Shown piece after piece: positions 45,238 to 56,886 of a DNA stretch of 64,000 bases; position 1 is the stretch's first letter; each line of letters begins with the position of its first letter. The position numbers and the translations under genes were made by a program. A model generated the notes under the pieces. That model did not search any database. It was given only the letters and a program-made list of their open reading frames with translations, and was not told the origin of the DNA. This stretch comes from Gnetum montanum (taxonomy: Eukaryota > Streptophyta > Gnetopsida > Gnetales > Gnetaceae): positions 426,399 to 490,398 of the forward strand of contig MNCI01022151.1 in NCBI GenBank assembly GCA_015680685.1, written 5' to 3'.

Positions 45238-46076
45238 AATACCAAGTTCAACCACAGTGGCAAAAACCCTAGTCGTGGAGGAGGCCACCATCAAATTGGT
45301 CACACCCTTCATACCATCTGAAACCAAGCACTTATTATGTTTAGCATCTTGTTTCCCCAACTATTTCAACATCCTCTATTTCACCACATCATTATCATTC
45401 TCCTAAGTATAATCAACCCATGTCCTCTCCAACAAGATCACCACCTCATGTTCCTTGCACTTCTCCTCACCCTCAATATTCTCATCATTCAAATCCTTCT
45501 ACATTGCCACTAGTTGTGCTAGAATATTTTTCACCATAGCACTAGCCCACGAATGTTACTTGTGCTTCTACTGTCAATAGCAATGGAGGTCCCCCACAAT
45601 GTCAAAAGCATCCTTTCTTTAGGCATGATCATAAAAAGAGATAGCATGGTTCTGAAACCACTGCATCCACCAACTCAACATAAGTCCAATGTTATGATGC
45701 ATCTTCTCCCTTGAACTCAATGCCTCTTGTTACCTTATTAGGGCCAGTAATCAACACTCCAACAACCATGCATCCCAATGAATATAACCACATAGGGAGA
45801 CATATTGATCCTTGCATACAATCTTACGGTCATGGGTGCCATATTGGATTAACTCCTTATCACATGACAACATCTTATAATTTGCCCCACTATGCCAACT
45901 TTAATCAAGTGTGTGAATCCCAAGTTGGGTACATTCTAGCTACCACATCAAAAGACACCCAATGGTTTGGATATGACCAAACTCCAATATTTCCCACGTG
46001 CATGGATGCGCATTTTTTATTTATTAATTCTAGCCATGCTCAAAAGTTTAGTTATGGGGGATATCCTCCATTCTAA
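45238..46076 (+). pseudogene. Pro-rich segment and pol-tail-like end of element 6
   Basis: A Pro/Ser/His-rich spacer is followed by a 121-codon frame (45711-46076). It holds YILATTSKDTQW, similar to YVATTQE..TQW downstream of the protease in elements 4 and 5, and ends FSYGGYPPF, loosely like the FSHGGDG ending there. The protease loop is missing. Confidence 0.5.
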
Positions 46077-48061
46077 CAAGCAGAATTAGTAAATGTTTTT
46101 CCTTTTCTTTGATTTTACAATTTTTTGTTTTCCAATTTTTCATTTCCAAATTGTTGTTTTATATTTTTGAGGGTAATCTCATCGGTGAATAAAATACTCA
46201 TGTGACTTGTCAGTTGAGATGTTTTTTTATGCTATCAAGTCTCAGGTGACTAATTATTTGGAAAGTGAGCCCACAACATCCACCCACCCATTCTATTAAT
46301 AAGAGGCTCTATTCTAGGTATGATGATATTCTTGTCATCATTAAAACTTAAAGTAATTTTGTGCCCATTATGCCCAGAGCAAAAAATGATGGACTAAGAG
46401 GGAATGGACAAGGTGTGACATCAAGGGAACTTGTGGTTTCTCTTTGGTGACATCTATAGGTGCTATCATGCAACTTGGTTGTACTAAGGTCCTTGTAGAT
46501 CTAACAAAAATGGGAGTAAGAGTAATAAAGGCACTCAATAAAGAAATGCAATGCTATTCTAGGGGTTCCATTGGAAAGACATGCACCCATGCCTAAAGGT
46601 TAGTGGCTTCTCCAATTCACTGTTGGAAAGGACAAGGTGCCAAAGTGGCTAGAAGAAGAAAAGAAAAGAAAATATCAAAGAAAAGACCAAAGAAGAACAT
46701 GCTGCAAAGAAATTCCAAATCACTCCTTTCTTGGACAAAATGCCAAGTGATCATATGCCTTGTTGTCATGGTGCTCTTATGGTTGTCCATCACTGGATGA
46801 ATCAGAGGCATGGACTTAGTCTTAATCTTAGAGCACTGGGCTAATGACACATTAATCACACCCTACACTCAGGATTCATTGTGCCCAGGGTTAGTTACCT
46901 CATGTCCCAATCTCTGCAATCCCTTCTATGATTTGTCTCATCTCACTATTCATGTATTTTTGACTTGTGTCTTGTGTAGCATAGAATTCATAACACATCA
47001 TGGGGGTATCTACATGTGTGTGTTTTGTGGAACTAGTGTGGATTGCATTTAACCCTTTTAGTGCCTATGGACATTTTTAAGTGTGGTTACATAAGGGCAT
47101 GATAGGTAGGAACCTACTTTGGGGAGGACCCACTTGCGTAGCTTTTGTAATTTGCACTCATTGCACAGCATCACATCATCTTATACCTTCTGAGTACTAC
47201 ATTGCTAAAGTTATCCTTTCCTTTATCATCATTTTAATTCAAATGTTCCTGTGCACCACTACATGTCCTTTTTCCTCACCCTATTCACAAACTTCATTGT
47301 AAAATTCCACTTCATTACACTTTTTGTGCCTTTAGGTCTCTTCGACATTATCCTAGATCTTTCAAATTAACCTTAAATCCTTCATTTTTGACCTCGGAAA
47401 TTTGAAAATTCATCAATTTTGCCAAGTACCCTATTTTCAAAGGGACATGATATCGGGTCTAACATGATATTGAGTTCATGCTATTGGGTATGCGATATTG
47501 TGTCTATAAACACTATATATATGGACCACACCCCCCCCCCCCCCCCCCCCCCCCCCNNNNNNNNNNNNNNNNNCAATGTCATTTTTCACTGTTCATGCAA
47601 GGGGAGTTGTTGAAATTTTCTTCCATGAATTTTCTAACTTGCGCACCTATCATTCCAACATCAATAACTTGCTCATTAATGCTCCGATTCTCGTTTCGAT
47701 TGAACTTACTTAAACCTGGAGTGTTTAACTTAGTTTTGGGGGAAGTGTGCACTTCAAGTCAAACGTAGTTTTTTTGAAATTTGTCATTGCCCGAAGGATA
47801 TTATCAAGGGTAAGTGACCTTAAAAATGCTAAAAATGTTTGCCAAATTAATTTTATTTCTTCACCCAAATCATGAAAATTATTTTTTGGAGTCATCTAAT
47901 CAAAATTGGATCCAATATCAAAAATTTTATGGGGATTTTTATGAAAATTTCTAACTTTGCAATCACACTAAGCAAGAAATGAATCTATTAAGGGAAAAGA
48001 GTAAGGTATTCATCTAATTTTGTAAATAACGTTACTGATAATTGGTCCTGTGTGATTGCAG
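46077..48061 (+). other. Central noncoding region of element 6
   Basis: In order it has a T-rich tract (46085-46170), the GTGAGCCCACAACATCC block (46265-46281), a part similar to 38425-38470 of element 1, the core CTTTGGGGAGGACCCACTTGC (47117-47137), a poly-C run and gap, and a TGTGTGATTGCAG splice-acceptor-like end just before the third ORF. A branch-point-like TTACTGAT lies about 30 bases upstream. Small frames inside have no recognisable domain. Confidence 0.6.
47531..47573. other. 26-base poly-C run followed by 17 Ns
   Basis: This is an assembly gap at a homopolymer. The frames with Pro runs and unknown residues crossing it are artefacts. Confidence 0.9.
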
Positions 48062-50843
48062 ATGGCCCCTAAAAGAGGACAACAAGTAGGACCCTCTCAG
48101 GGTGCATCCAAATAACCAAGGAGAGGCAGAGACCAAGCACTTCCCAAAGAATACGTAAAGTAGGAGGCAAAATCATTTAGCATCCATCAAGAACCTTCTA
48201 TTACTATGCAATTAGAACATGTCAAAGGTGGAGATGATAGGGCAACTGAACAGGGACAACATCTCACGTTGTCTCCAGAATGTGTTCAAGCAATTCATGA
48301 AAAGTCCACATCAGCAGTTGTGAATTATGGAACTCAATTTTGGACCTTTCACTAAATTTTTCACTAAGGCAATCAGAGACCAACTTAAAGGGTCTCCACT
48401 ATGGCCTATTCTCTCTGAGAGTGGTGATTGGTACCTAGGGGAGATGTACCAATTTTGGCATAATAAGGAACAAGACACCATCGTTGATATTGATGGGCTT
48501 TCTGTTGATTTCTCTGCCAAGGCCATTTTGGAAGTGTTAAATCTTCTGAACATAGCACCCAAAGTTACTCACCTATCCACTCACTTTGATGCAAATGCAT
48601 GAAAAATATGGTTTAAAAGGGAACATGGTAAGGAGGATAAAGCATATGGAGAGCTCACACTTGAAGGAGGATCTACTTCAGAATTGGCACATATCATATT
48701 TTCCCAACAAAAGGATTGAATAGAATTTTCACCTATGTGGCTAGAGGAAGTGCCATCTTGATGGGCAAGGTTAATGCCAACCTACCCCATCTATATCTCA
48801 TCAAAATTTTAAGGCAATTTGAAGAACGTAAGACAAGGAAGTTCGCATTGCCTTATTCCTACCTAATCAGGAAGTTGTGCTGATGTGTTGGAATTCTGGG
48901 GTATACCAATGACGTCCCTAAAAGGCTCAAAATGCCTCATTTGCTAAATTACTAAAGCCACCATCCCCAAGAAAAAGTGTTGGTGAGACATTGAAGCCTA
49001 AGCAAGAATAGATAGTGGGTCCCACTGCACTTGAAACTGTAGGGCCTAGCCAACTTCTAGTCACAAGGCCCAATCAACAATAGGAAGCAGGGCCCAGCAC
49101 ACAACCTACAGGCTAGCAAGACCAACTTCCACTACCATCATAGGACTATTGACCATCGATGAGCCATCTTAGGGCCATCGCTATATCAGTCAGTTGGGGA
49201 AGCCATGATGAAGCCAATCTCTTCAAGGTCATTAATGATGCCATATGATCCATAGCCTCAATTGATCAAGCATGCGGTAAGGTGTCCATTCAAGTAGGAG
49301 GAGGGGAATCACACTAGTCACAATAGATATCTGGAAATGCTGCATCCTTTCAAGTGCAACTAGAAATTGGTGAAGGTGCCACAGTAGTCGCCATGTAGCA
49401 CCAAGATGCAACAAGAGCAGTAAAAGTGATCACAGACCACATAAAAGAATCATTTAATGTCTCTATTGTGCCACTAGCAGATTTTATAGGAGCACGTGAT
49501 GCTTAAACTTTGGCTGGTCTCTCAATGACTCATGTAGAGCATGAAGATGTTCTAGATCAGTTGCTACAGATAGGACAAATGATGACATCCTTATTTGACA
49601 TCCCTCAAAATGTCACAACAACATAGTTAAACCTCATCTCTACAAAAGGGAAGCTAGTTATGGCATAGGTCAGGGCCAAACATGCAGAGGAGGAGTTAGA
49701 AAGACTCCAAGAAAAGCTCATCACCTTGCAAGCTGCACAACAAGATCTATCTCGATTCATCCCTATAGACTAGCTAGAATCCTTTTAAACAAAGCAACTA
49801 ACTGAATTGTTGAAAGAGAATAAAAAAGTTGTGGAGGAAAAAGAGAAGGCTGATTAGGATGCTTCTAAGACACAAGCTCAAATATATGCACATGCCAAAG
49901 CACTCAAGGCCTCACAAGAAGAAAATAAACACCTTGCCACCAAAAATCTCTGATTGACCATAGTGGAAAAATAGAATAATGTTCTTGAGAAAAATTTTTA
50001 GCAATTTTGAGAATAATTAATAAGGATCAACTAGGATATGAATAGCTTGGCCAGAGAGAATAGAACCATCCTAATGGAGGAGGTACGCATGATTTGCCAA
50101 AGACAGTAATTGAAATAAGTGTGTGGCAGAATGAGACCAAGCAACATGAGAAAGTTAAAGAGCATTTCAGGGATCAAGTGGGGATGTATAAATAAGTGAT
50201 TGAAAAAGAAATACATATGGCCAAAGCACATATTAAGACACTCGATGCTCAAAACATTGATTGATAGGCCATATTGGATACTTATACCTTTGCCCACCAA
50301 GCAGAACTAAAAAACCAAGACTTGAAAATATAAGATCTCATAGAATACATGGAGTTGGCAAATCTGTGGTATGCCAGCTTAGCCATGTTGATAGCAGGAT
50401 GCCCAAGGATAGAATTAGAGAAATAGGTAGCAACCACCTACACTAAATATGAGATAGAATTTGCTGAACATAAGAAAACATTAAAGAGATTAGAAGTAGC
50501 AAATTCTGAATCAGAGGTGGTCAAGACTAGCTACCAAGGACATAAGGATGTCACAGTGGATCTGGCTCAACAGCTTACAAACTATCAAGAATGCAAGGAC
50601 AAAGCCATAGCCTATGAAGAGGAACGATGGTTGTTTGCAGCTTGGTATGTCAAGGCCAATCAGATGTTCCCACAACTACCATGCCCATGGGACATTGGAG
50701 CATTAGCATGGACAGCATAGGATTTCTAGACCAAAGAAGAAAAGATTCAAGTGCTCCTTCAAAGACATCCATTTCCAAAGACTAGAGCACAAGATAAGGG
50801 GAAGAGATCCATGGAGGAGACACCACTGCTAGGAACCACATGA
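48062..50843 (+). pseudogene. Third ORF of element 6
   Basis: The start MAPKRGQQVGPSQG at 48062 directly follows a splice-acceptor-like CAG. The N-terminal domain (frame 48327-48602) reads MELNFGPFTKFF and WYLGEMYQFW, parallel to element 1. LPYSYLIRKL marks the end of that domain near 48880. Then comes a Pro/Gln-rich linker and a long Lys/Glu/Gln-rich coiled-coil-like part (about 49370-50720) with VEHEDVLDQLLQIGQ and ISTKGKLVM. By comparison it ends ETPLLGTT at the TGA at 50841-50843. Stops and at least one frameshift (between 48300 and 48330) break it. No signal peptide or membrane segment is apparent. Confidence 0.72.
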
Positions 50844-51013
50844 GTTCCAATAAATTTTTCCTTTTTTAATTCTATATCTATGTCCTAATTTTGTTTTGGT
50901 CAATCCCACACTACGGCATGAGTAATTCCTAGTTAGTCAATAATTTCATACCTATCCACTGTGTAATCAATTGAACTCATTTTCATTTTTCTTGACTTGA
51001 GGACAAGTGGTTA

Positions 51014-51029
51014 TTTAATCATGGGGATA
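51014..51029 (+). promoter_or_regulatory. Polypurine tract of element 6
   Basis: TTTAATCATGGGGATA abuts the 3' LTR start, equivalent to TCATGGGGGTA in the relatives. Confidence 0.75.
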
Positions 51030-51888
51030 TGATGAATCATGGTTTGCTAGGCCTTGGTATCAAATCCTTGATATTGGATACACAATATTGCAACTTGGAT
51101 AATGATATCGTGATTCCTGTGTAGGCCTATAAATACAACATCCAAGTGCATAGGAAAAGGGAGGTTTTTGTTGAATTCTTAGGATAGAGTCTTTTTGTCA
51201 TTCTTTAGGTAGTTTTCATTCTTTTCCTAGTGCATGCTGGTAGTGTGATGATTGTAATTGCACGAAACCTTTATTTGAGTGTGACGTACTTGGACATGCA
51301 CATGATCAGCAATAAAGATTGAGATTACTCCATCATTACAGCATTCACTTAGCATTTAATTACTTCAATTGTTAATTATTATTTATTATTTATTATTTTC
51401 GTTGTTAATATCTCTTTATCATCATTTACTATTCCTGTTGTTAAATGTAGAATGAGTACAACTTAATCAAGAACATTTAAGTGTAACTACTTGGTAACCC
51501 AGTAGCGTATCTAGGAGTGCTTAAGTAATTTGTGCTTGGTAATCCAAGAAGTAGTACATGAGGTCCAAGATGTGCACGGATGATTAAGGATGGATGCTCA
51601 TCACACTTAGGCTAGTTTAGATTCTATTTTTTGTTGCCTATTAGCTTAAGTCAAGAGTATTTTCCATTGTTTCTAGGAGTAGCATTAGTTAGGATCTCAT
51701 CATTCACCTCACTTTTGACTAAACCATACTTGACAAAGAAAATACTAATCTAGATGGGAAGATAATGAACTGTGATCAATGTGTAATCATCTAGATACCA
51801 CAACTAGTCCATCTACAGAGTTCGACCAAATCATGCGTACACGCTCATATTCATATGGTTGAGTGTAGGGATACCTCACTACTCATCA
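51030..51888 (+). repeat. 3' LTR of element 6
   Basis: TGATGAATCATGG...CATCA, 859 bp, with TATAAATA at 51128-51135. It matches the 5' LTR but lacks part of the ATATC array. Confidence 0.88.
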
Positions 51889-51986
51889 AAGAGAAAATTA
51901 CAGAATTTTTTAATAGATATTAATTTCAAAAATTAGATGATAAGGAAAAGAACCCAATGTAGGAGCCACCACTACCTCAAACATGG
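51889..51986 (+). pseudogene. Third ORF of element 1, C-terminal end
   Basis: It continues the frame cut at 42701 (EKITEFFNRY, then EPPLPQT) and parallels the EEKIQVLLQRH to ETPLLGTT end of element 6. The TGA of element 6 is TGG here. Confidence 0.65.
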
Positions 51987-52221
51987 AGATACTACATCAA
52001 GCTTAGTTTATTTTTGTTTTGTCTTTGTCATATGTGTTAATCATGCATTAGATGATGATTTTGTAACACAACTCAAACCATGTTATGGTATTTATAGGAA
52101 AGTTAGTTAGGTAAATATGTATCATAATTTATCAAAGTCTATGTAACCCCACAAGCTTATAAGGTAATCTATCCACTTTTTTTTAAACTTGAGGATGAGT
52201 TTTCAATCAATCATGGGGGTA
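51987..52221 (+). other. 3' noncoding end and polypurine tract of element 1
   Basis: This is AT-rich sequence ending in AACTTGAGGATGAGTTTTCA and the tract TCATGGGGGTA (52211-52221). ACTTGAGGA-GAG/AAG wording is shared with element 6 just before its tract. Confidence 0.65.
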
Positions 52222-52531
52222 TGATGAAATAATTTATGTGTGAGTCTACGATATCATAGTTATGATATCATAGCTCTACATATATCATTGTAGATACAAT
52301 GTAATGGACCATGGTCATAACTATAAATACCAACCCATCATTGCATCGAAAAGCTAAGTTTTAGTAAGCACTTAGTAAAATTCTTGCAGTTTTTTTGTTA
52401 GAGTTAGAGTTAGAGTGAATGTCTGTAGTGTGGGAAATTATAGTTATATAGAATATTTATTCAAGTGAATTTTTCCTAGACATAATTCATAAATAGAAAT
52501 AAAGATAAAGATTGTTCTTTATCATTGTAGC
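52222..52531 (+). repeat. 3' LTR of element 1, first part
   Basis: It starts TGATGAAATAAT. GATATC motifs lie near 52250 and 52264, with TATAAATA at 52322-52329. It is cut at 52531 by element 5 and resumes at 59512. Confidence 0.85.
52527..52531. repeat. Target site duplication of element 5 (left)
   Basis: GTAGC here against GCAGC at 59507-59511, one mismatch. The intact 5' LTR of element 1 reads through this point near 1927. Confidence 0.75.
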
Positions 52532-53308
52532 TGATGGGATGCAATATCGCATACGCGATATTGCAGTGCGCCACCAAGTCTATAAATAAGAGGTGGCTCT
52601 CCCTTGTTTCTTCATCTAGATCTAGACCTTAGCCAAACTCTTGTAGTTTTTCCATTCTAGAGTTAGAGAAATTTCCATGTGCCTGCAATAGGAGTCCCAA
52701 AGTGAACGAATCTTTATTCGAGCAAATATTGTACTTGAGCACAAGTTTGTGTACAGAAATAAAGATGAACTTTTGGATAAACCTTGCAGTGCATGGACTA
52801 AGCTAAATATGAATTTATTTATTGTTATTTATTATCCATTATTTAAATGCTTTATTAGTTAATTAAATCTCTCTCAACCCTTCTCTCATAGTTAAGTGTA
52901 TTCAGTACGATCGCTTCGACCACATGCATTACCCTTGGTAATCCCAACAACGAATAGTGTTTGGTAATCCAAGGTTGCATTGGTTCAGGGTGTGAATAGT
53001 AAGTGGGAATGAATGTTGATGCTAGGTTAATTAAGGCTTAGTTAGTTAGTTAAAGTTAGTTACTTAGTCTCTCCACCTTTTCCCTCATTAGCATAGGAGA
53101 TAAAACAGAAAAGACATAAAAATGACATACCTCAGACTTACTTAACCATACACCATGACAAATACAAGTAGGTCTGGGAAGACAATGAATGATTAACCTT
53201 AAGTGTTACATAAGGCTTGTAGGCACTTAGTCTGCGGAGTTCGACCGGATCACTCATGTAATGCTCATATTCGTATGGTTGAGTGTAGGGATACCTTGCC
53301 ACTCATCA
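52532..53308 (+). repeat. 5' LTR of element 5
   Basis: TGATGGGATGC...CATCA. Two ATATC/ATATT motifs come first, then TATAAATA at 52581-52588. Confidence 0.88.
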
Positions 53309-53309
53309 T

Positions 53310-53327
53310 AGGCACCGTTGCCGGGGA
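53310..53327 (+). promoter_or_regulatory. Primer binding site of element 5, tRNA-Asp type
   Basis: AGGCACCGTTGCCGGGGA differs from the plant tRNA-Asp 3'-end complement at two of 18 positions. It is the best-preserved PBS here. Confidence 0.88.
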
Positions 53328-53451
53328 CTAAGTGTTTGTGCCCTAAGTAGAACATAGGAAATTATCCACATCATTGGGAGCTTAAATGAACCTTAGGGTT
53401 AATTAAATGAAAAATTATATAATGGTTAATCATCACATCGAATAAGAAACA

Positions 53452-55389
53452 ATGTCTTCTTCTAACAAAAGCATTTCACCACCTAGGGATCACACAAGAA
53501 ACGGTTGATAGTCTAACACACATAACCGCGAACCACCAGTTCCTCAAGAGTATTGGGTAATATATATTCATCCCAATGAGTATATACTTGATTTTACTTT
53601 TATCCTCCATCAAGATAAACAACTACGTTGGCGTGATTTGCAAGGTCACATAGTGTTACCCCCAAATTGTGCAGTTCCCAACATGCTCCTTCATGTGCTT
53701 GTACAAATAGGCATGACGCAGCTATATGTTGAACACGTTGCATGTGATTATAGCATGAGGGACTACCATTCCATAGAGATGCAATGTTTAAGGAACTAAT
53801 GACAGGAGAGCCACCATACATCGTTGAAGGACAAAGGCCTCCACAATGCTTCGCCTGTCATAAGAGAAGTTAAGGGTGATGAACCTACCTCAATACGTTC
53901 TCCATCAAATGATGTTCCCCCTCCTAACGAAAGTGAGGAGGTGGGGTATTAGAACCTTCGCTCCACAATTCACAATCCTGGTTCTGATGCCCATGAACAC
54001 TAAGTGTTCAATGAGAAAACACGAACACTTGACAAGGATAAGCATTCTAATCGTCATCACGATCGGGGCCGTAGCCATTTAAGAGAAGGTAAGAAACACC
54101 GTCATGGCGATGGTTCTTATTCTTCTTCCCCTTCATCACATCATTCACCCTCTTCTTCCACATTAGGACACAGTCACAAAGAGCACAACAGTGAGGATAA
54201 GGATAGGCAAGATGAGAGACCTCAACAAGAGAGTCGAGAGAGAGGATGAGGGCATTCGAGAGAATCAAGACATGGAAGGGAAAGTAGGGAACCACATAGA
54301 CATCATAGACGTCATGAAAGAGATGATCATGATGAACCCCTACTAGCGACCCAAAGTATGTTAGATATTATAGAGGCTGTGAGAATACCTACAAGGCACC
54401 AGAAAGATAGTCGAATCAAGAGACTAGACATGAATAATATCCCATGGTTTGAGGGGAGATACAATGCTGATCTGTAAAATCACTTACAGGAATTCCACAA
54501 TGCATGTGCCTTGAAAAATATTGAAAACAAGTGGAAAAAGTTAAAGTTGTTTCCTAGGACACTCATAAAAGAAGTAGAAAGTTGGTACCGGTCCTTAGAA
54601 CCAAAAACCATTAGGAGGTCGAATACGATGCTACAATTGTTTAACGATAAATACCAAATGTACTCCAGAGTGTCCAACTTGCATAAGTAGATCCAAGGAT
54701 GAAAAAAGAGTAATCATGAACCCTTGGATGCTACCATGGGCTGATATTACACATTATTACATCGTTTCCCGAGCCATGGTTACGCACAATGGGATCAACT
54801 CCACCACCTCGTAGATGGGCTAAGACATGAAACTAGGAGAACCCTTGGGACACATGCCCAAGGGAGATTATCTGAACTTAGATCCCATGAAATCCATCAA
54901 TTTTTGGAGCAAGTAGCTAAAGAAGAAGGGGAGCTACAAAAAAGAGAAAGCGCAGAAGAATATAGCTGTGATCCTTCCCTCCAAAAGAAGGGAGTAAGAT
55001 TCTGTGATGAAGAGGATGAGTCACCACTCGAAGAGTTGGTGAATAGAAAAACCTTGCCACTTTAAAATTTAACAACCGAAGTGTCAGCTCAGGTAGATGA
55101 AATATGGAGCTCCTTAGATAGTAAAATTAAAACTGTCCTAAAAATCATAGAGGAATCTAAGGAGGAACGAAGTGGTGACCGTGATAAGAAAAAGCGGAGA
55201 GATTCAGGCCATGCACATGACAAGGGTAAGGGAAAAATAACTATCACCAATGAGGTTGTGGATTCTGACATAGACAATGATGGTGGATGTGAGATCTACC
55301 AATATGACCATCCTAAGGGACGTTGCCCAATAATCTCGCATCTACAAGAATCTGGGGTGTATGCACTCAACCCAAGATTTAACAGATGA
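53452..55389 (+). pseudogene. gag remnant of element 5
   Basis: The start is MSSSNKSIS at 53452. The conserved DFTFILHQDKQLRW-like block lies near 53590-53640. The Ser/Arg/His-rich linker is open at 54004-54249. The capsid-like core (about 54400-54900) parallels that of element 4. A charged segment and the end are open at 55081-55389, with the zinc motif reading CEIYQYDHPKGRCP (second Cys changed to Tyr) and the end NPRFNR. Several stops are present. The product would be the particle protein. Confidence 0.82.
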
Positions 55390-56069
55390 TAGGCACCCCA
55401 AAGGTTACCTTATCCCCAAGGTAACCCAAGATAGTTCTACCAACTGTTAATGTACTATCCAAGTGGAACTTCACCACAACCCATCACGCAACACTAGCAA
55501 TGGCAACATCCACAGTCATGGGAGATGCCACTGCCTAGGCAATAATACCCTTACCAGCAACTAGACCCATATGGATATTACGTGCAACAGCTGGTTTCTC
55601 CAAGTGACTCTATGGATCACACAACCCCACAACGTTAGTACCAAGTTCAGGAATATTTTAGGACTCCTTCTCCTATGGGAGATACATCCCATATATACCA
55701 TCCTTCGAATCCATCCACCACTCTTATACCGGTAGTTCCACTACCACCCACTCCAACAATGGAAGGGGAACTCCCCACTCAACCACAACAATGTAATGCT
55801 ACGAGAGCTGTAAAACTTCAACCCGCTGCTGGTTCTAACAACCGCACAAAGAGAAGACCTTTCTTCAGAACAAAAAGCCCAAACAAGCTCTCACAACCCC
55901 AAGCGGTTGAGTCTATGACCAATCCTCAAACAAATAAGGCTTCAAAGCTCCCTTCAAACCAACAACATAGCTCAATGCATACGGTTATGTTAACACATAC
56001 CGTTATCGACTAGATCAAGGTAGGCCACCTTCCCAGGAAACTATCTGACCCTAGGAGTCCCTTAATCTA
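55390..56069 (+). other. Pro-rich gag-protease spacer of element 5
   Basis: Mostly open Pro/Thr/Ser/Gln-rich coding sequence (112 codons open at 55675-56013) that links gag and protease. No separate domain. Confidence 0.6.
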
Positions 56070-56886
56070 TCTCCAAGTCACTGCGAATGAACCTCATAAG
56101 GCTCTTCTTGACTCAAGTTCCGAAGTCAACTTAATATCGTAAGACATGTATAAAGCTTTGAACCTGCCTCCACTCAAGAAGAGAAATATACAACTGGAGT
56201 TGGCTGACTAGTCCATCACCATTCCCTTGGGATTGGTGGAGGACATTGTTACCACCATGTGTGGTTGGTCATACCCAGCTGACTTTCTAGTGATCCAAGT
56301 CAACAATGACAAAGGGGACTTCCCAATAATAATGGGAAGGACATGGGTGAGTACAATAGATGTGTGCCTAGGGATCCATGATCTTTCCTTAGAAATATCT
56401 AAGGAGAACATTTATGGAAAGATCAAGAAGAAGAAAACTCCATGCATCACATACAGTGACTTAGAGGGTGATGACATGGAGGAATGCTTAACATCTCCTG
56501 CATGTAACTGGTGTGCCCCGGAAACTTAGATACAAAGGTGCCTGTATGTAGCAACCACACAAGAAGAGAACACCCAGTGGTTGATAGCTCATCAAGAGAG
56601 CAACCCACCAACATGCATGGAACTAACTGAGGGAACAACTTGCAACCACGACGAAGGCATAGACACATTGAAATATGAGCATCACCAACTTCCAACCCTT
56701 AACCTGAGAACATCAATTGGGAGAAGTTGGACACTTGTAAGAAATTCAAACAAGTACTCATTATTTCAGATCTCTCCCTTTCAATTCAGTCATGGGGGAG
56801 ATGGCCAACTCTGCAGATCATTCAAGGCCTCGGTTCTTTTAAGTTTTGTTTTACACATTTTTGTTTTGCACATTTTTGTTTTATAA
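56070..56886 (+). pseudogene. Protease joined to pol tail, element 5
   Basis: The loop LLDSSSEVNLIS has its Asp at 56110-56112. The ITIPLGLVEDI and GWSYPADF blocks are open from 56227 to 56529. A single TAG at 56527-56529 interrupts, and the same frame goes on with YVATTQEENTQWL and reaches QISPFQFSHGGDGQLC near 56768-56815. The normal stop is lost and the frame runs to 56886. The ending equals the C-terminal end of pol in element 2, so RT to integrase is absent at the same place as in element 4. Confidence 0.8.

Larger units (their letters stand above)
42702..51888 (+). mobile_element. Element 6: gag plus third ORF, no pol
   Basis: It inserted into the third ORF of element 1 in the same orientation. 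It has LTRs of 866 and 859 bp, a tRNA-Asp-type PBS, gag, a short segment with the ATTSKDTQW block seen near the protease of the relatives, noncoding sequence, a third ORF, polypurine tract and LTR. No protease loop, RT, RNase H or integrase is recognisable. It is related to element 1 by its third ORF and 3' noncoding blocks. It must have used enzymes from another element; this is inference from the missing pol and the clear insertion marks. Confidence 0.83.

Noticed and set aside
47419-47768. Two frames with Pro or other homopolymer runs and unknown residues
   Set aside because: They cross the poly-C run and N gap.
53310-53327. Possible tRNA gene fragment
   Set aside because: Only the 18-base primer-binding match is present, placed exactly one base after an LTR; there is no tRNA body.
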